A stretch of 64,000 nt of DNA from Salinivirgaceae bacterium (GTDB taxonomy: Bacteria; Bacteroidota; Bacteroidia; Bacteroidales; Salinivirgaceae). This document shows positions 62,184 through 64,000 of this stretch, piece by piece (within the stretch, counting starts at the first letter, position 1; each line of letters starts with the position of its first letter). Below the pieces are notes generated by a model that was not told where the DNA came from, made no database searches, and saw only the letters and a program-made list of their open reading frames with translations. The DNA lies in NCBI GenBank assembly GCA_027858775.1, contig JAQICA010000013.1, positions 1-64,000 of the forward strand. The letters run 5' to 3'. A program made the position numbers and the translations under genes.

Positions 62184-63490
62184 TGGCAAGTTTTATCATT
62201 GAGGGCGGGCACCAGCTATCCGGAGAAATTGAACCGCAAGGTGCGAAAAACGAAGTACTACAAATTATTTGTGCTGTTTTACTCACAAGCGAAAAAGTTA
62301 CTATCAATAACATTCCCGCTATCAGAGATGCACACAAGCTTATTGAGCTGCTGCGCGGCTTAAATGTAAAAGTTAGCCAAAATTCCATTTCTTCATTCAC
62401 CTTTCAGTCCGACAATGTTGACCTAAAGTACCTGAAAAGCGATGCGTTTCGCAAACAAAGCCAATCGATTCGGGGATCAATTATGATTGCCGGCCCCCTT
62501 CTGGCACGTTTCGGCGAAGTATATATTCCCCGCCCGGGAGGCGATAAAATTGGGCGTCGCCGCCTAGACACTCACTTTGTGGGACTAAATAAACTCGGTG
62601 CCGATTTCAAATTCGATATTAAAGAAAGTGCCTTTACTGCAAACACCAAGATACTCAAAGGAGCACCAATGCTGCTGGAAGAGGCTAGTGTAACCGGTAC
62701 AGCTAACATTCTTATGGCGGCCGTTCTTGCAGAAGGAAAAACAACCATTTACAACGCAGCATGCGAACCCTATATTCAGCAACTTGCAAAAATGTTGGTG
62801 AAAATGGGAGCAAATATTACCGGAATAGCCTCGAACCTACTAACTGTCGAAGGAGTAAAAGAACTAAAAGGTTGCAACCATACTTGCCTGCCCGACATGA
62901 TTGAGGTGGGCTCATTTATTGGAATGGCAGCAATGACGGGTAGCGATATTACAATAAAAAATGCCGGAGTAGAACATCTTGGAATTATTCCACGGGCATT
63001 TGAAAAACTCGGCATCAAACTCGATTTTAAAGGCGACGATATCCATGTGCCTGCACAATCGAATTATTCTGTAGAAACGTTTATCGATGGATCAATTCTC
63101 ACTATCGACGATGCTCCCTGGCCCGGATTAACTCCCGACCTGCTTAGCATTATACTTGTGGTAGCCACACAAGCGAAAGGAAGTGTGCTTATTCACCAAA
63201 AAATGTTTGAATCGCGCCTGTTCTTTGTCGACAAACTAATAGACATGGGCGCACAAATAATTCTTTGCGATCCGCACAGAGCTTCAGTAATTGGTTTAAA
63301 CAAAGAAAGCCAATTACGAGCCACCATGATGACAAGCCCCGACATTAGAGCCGGTGTAGCTTTGCTCATCGCTGCATTATCTGCCGACGGTGTAAGCCAA
63401 ATTTTTAATATTGAACAAATCGACAGAGGCTACCAGAACATCGATACACGCCTAAATAAGCTGGGCGCTCGTATTACCCGAATGGAATAA
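62183..63490 (+). CDS. murA: UDP-N-acetylglucosamine 1-carboxyvinyltransferase
   Basis: GGHQLSGEIEPQGAKNEVLQIICAVLL; RPGGDKIGRRRLDTHFVGL; PDIRAGVALLIAAL. Confidence 0.95.
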   Translation: MASFIIEGGHQLSGEIEPQGAKNEVLQIICAVLLTSEKVTINNIPAIRDAHKLIELLRGLNVKVSQNSISSFTFQSDNVDLKYLKSDAFRKQSQSIRGSIMIAGPLLARFGEVYIPRPGGDKIGRRRLDTHFVGLNKLGADFKFDIKESAFTANTKILKGAPMLLEEASVTGTANILMAAVLAEGKTTIYNAACEPYIQQLAKMLVKMGANITGIASNLLTVEGVKELKGCNHTCLPDMIEVGSFIGMAAMTGSDITIKNAGVEHLGIIPRAFEKLGIKLDFKGDDIHVPAQSNYSVETFIDGSILTIDDAPWPGLTPDLLSIILVVATQAKGSVLIHQKMFESRLFFVDKLIDMGAQIILCDPHRASVIGLNKESQLRATMMTSPDIRAGVALLIAALSADGVSQIFNIEQIDRGYQNIDTRLNKLGARITRME

Positions 63491-63573
63491 CTTAGTTTCT
63501 TATTGTATCAGCTTAACATACGAAATCAAGTTACTAAACCGTTATAACAAGTACAGACACAGCAAAAAACACT

Positions 63574-64000
63574 ATGAGACAACTTTTCAAAAAAACAAAC
63601 CTTGCGTATGCTCTTGCAGATGCTAAAAACACCGTTTGGCAACCAGCAACGAACAGCATTCTTTTAAAAATAGTAATTCTCACCATCAGCCTGCAATTAG
63701 GCTCTCTAAACCTGAATGCACAGGAAACAGGCCTGCAAGTAGGTCAAATTGCGCCGGAAATAACCAACACAAAACCCAATGGAGAACAATTGAGTCTGAT
63801 AGATTTACGAGGAAAAATTGTGTTAATTGATTTTTGGGCATCGTGGTGCAGACCATGCCGATTTGAAAATCCTAATATTGTGCGGGCTTATCAAAAATTT
63901 AAGGATGAAACATTCGTCAATGGCAATGAATTCACTGTATTGAGCATTTCACTCGACAAAAATAAAAAACAATGGCTCGAAGCCATTAATACAGACAACC
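63574..64000 (+). CDS. TlpA/ResA-like thioredoxin-fold protein (3' end beyond window)
   Basis: Own translation: MRQLFKKTN...GQIAPEITNTKPNGEQLSLIDLRGKIVLIDFWASWCRPCRFENPNIVRAYQKF; WCRPC active site. Confidence 0.9.
   Translation, partial: MRQLFKKTNLAYALADAKNTVWQPATNSILLKIVILTISLQLGSLNLNAQETGLQVGQIAPEITNTKPNGEQLSLIDLRGKIVLIDFWASWCRPCRFENPNIVRAYQKFKDETFVNGNEFTVLSISLDKNKKQWLEAINTDN

Noticed and set aside
1-64000. CRISPR arrays, tRNA/rRNA genes, complete prophage or integrative element
   Set aside because: No regularly spaced repeats, no tRNA-like T-arm/cloverleaf or rRNA sequence recognised, and no integrase or phage structural genes.

Overview
The window looks like chromosomal DNA from a Bacteroidota (Bacteroidetes) bacterium. 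Supporting signs are TAnnTTTG-type -7 promoter elements, the parA-parB-DUF5683-MltD gene order, a fused E1 alpha/beta 2-oxoacid dehydrogenase, and RRM/CspA and FloA/NfeD/ClpS neighbourhoods. Most of it is ordinary housekeeping or envelope sequence. I saw no tRNA, rRNA, CRISPR array or prophage. The most system-like locus is a tightly packed four-gene minus-strand operon at 48888-56888: a processive GT2 synthase, a TPR/YaiO-like outer-membrane barrel, a GH TIM-barrel fused to a degenerate NodB-like domain, and a lipoprotein joining a GATase/ThuA-like domain to a second degenerate NodB-like domain. It resembles a rearranged PgaABC-type exopolysaccharide apparatus. Other points of interest: a broken GG-leader (GG-Bacteroidales-like) peptide precursor that no ORF caller would report; an MBOAT + two-SGNH O-acetylation block fused onto the Par/lytic transglycosylase cluster; a cold-shock/alternative sigma neighbourhood with a long structured 5' UTR; an NtrC-like activator without an HTH, next to Ppx/GppA and SiaC-like genes; an area of sensor-kinase and transposase remnants; a MITE-like inverted repeat; a multiply disrupted MFS gene; and a DUF302 gene with one in-frame amber codon. 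Family names are from motif recognition by eye; no database search was run.
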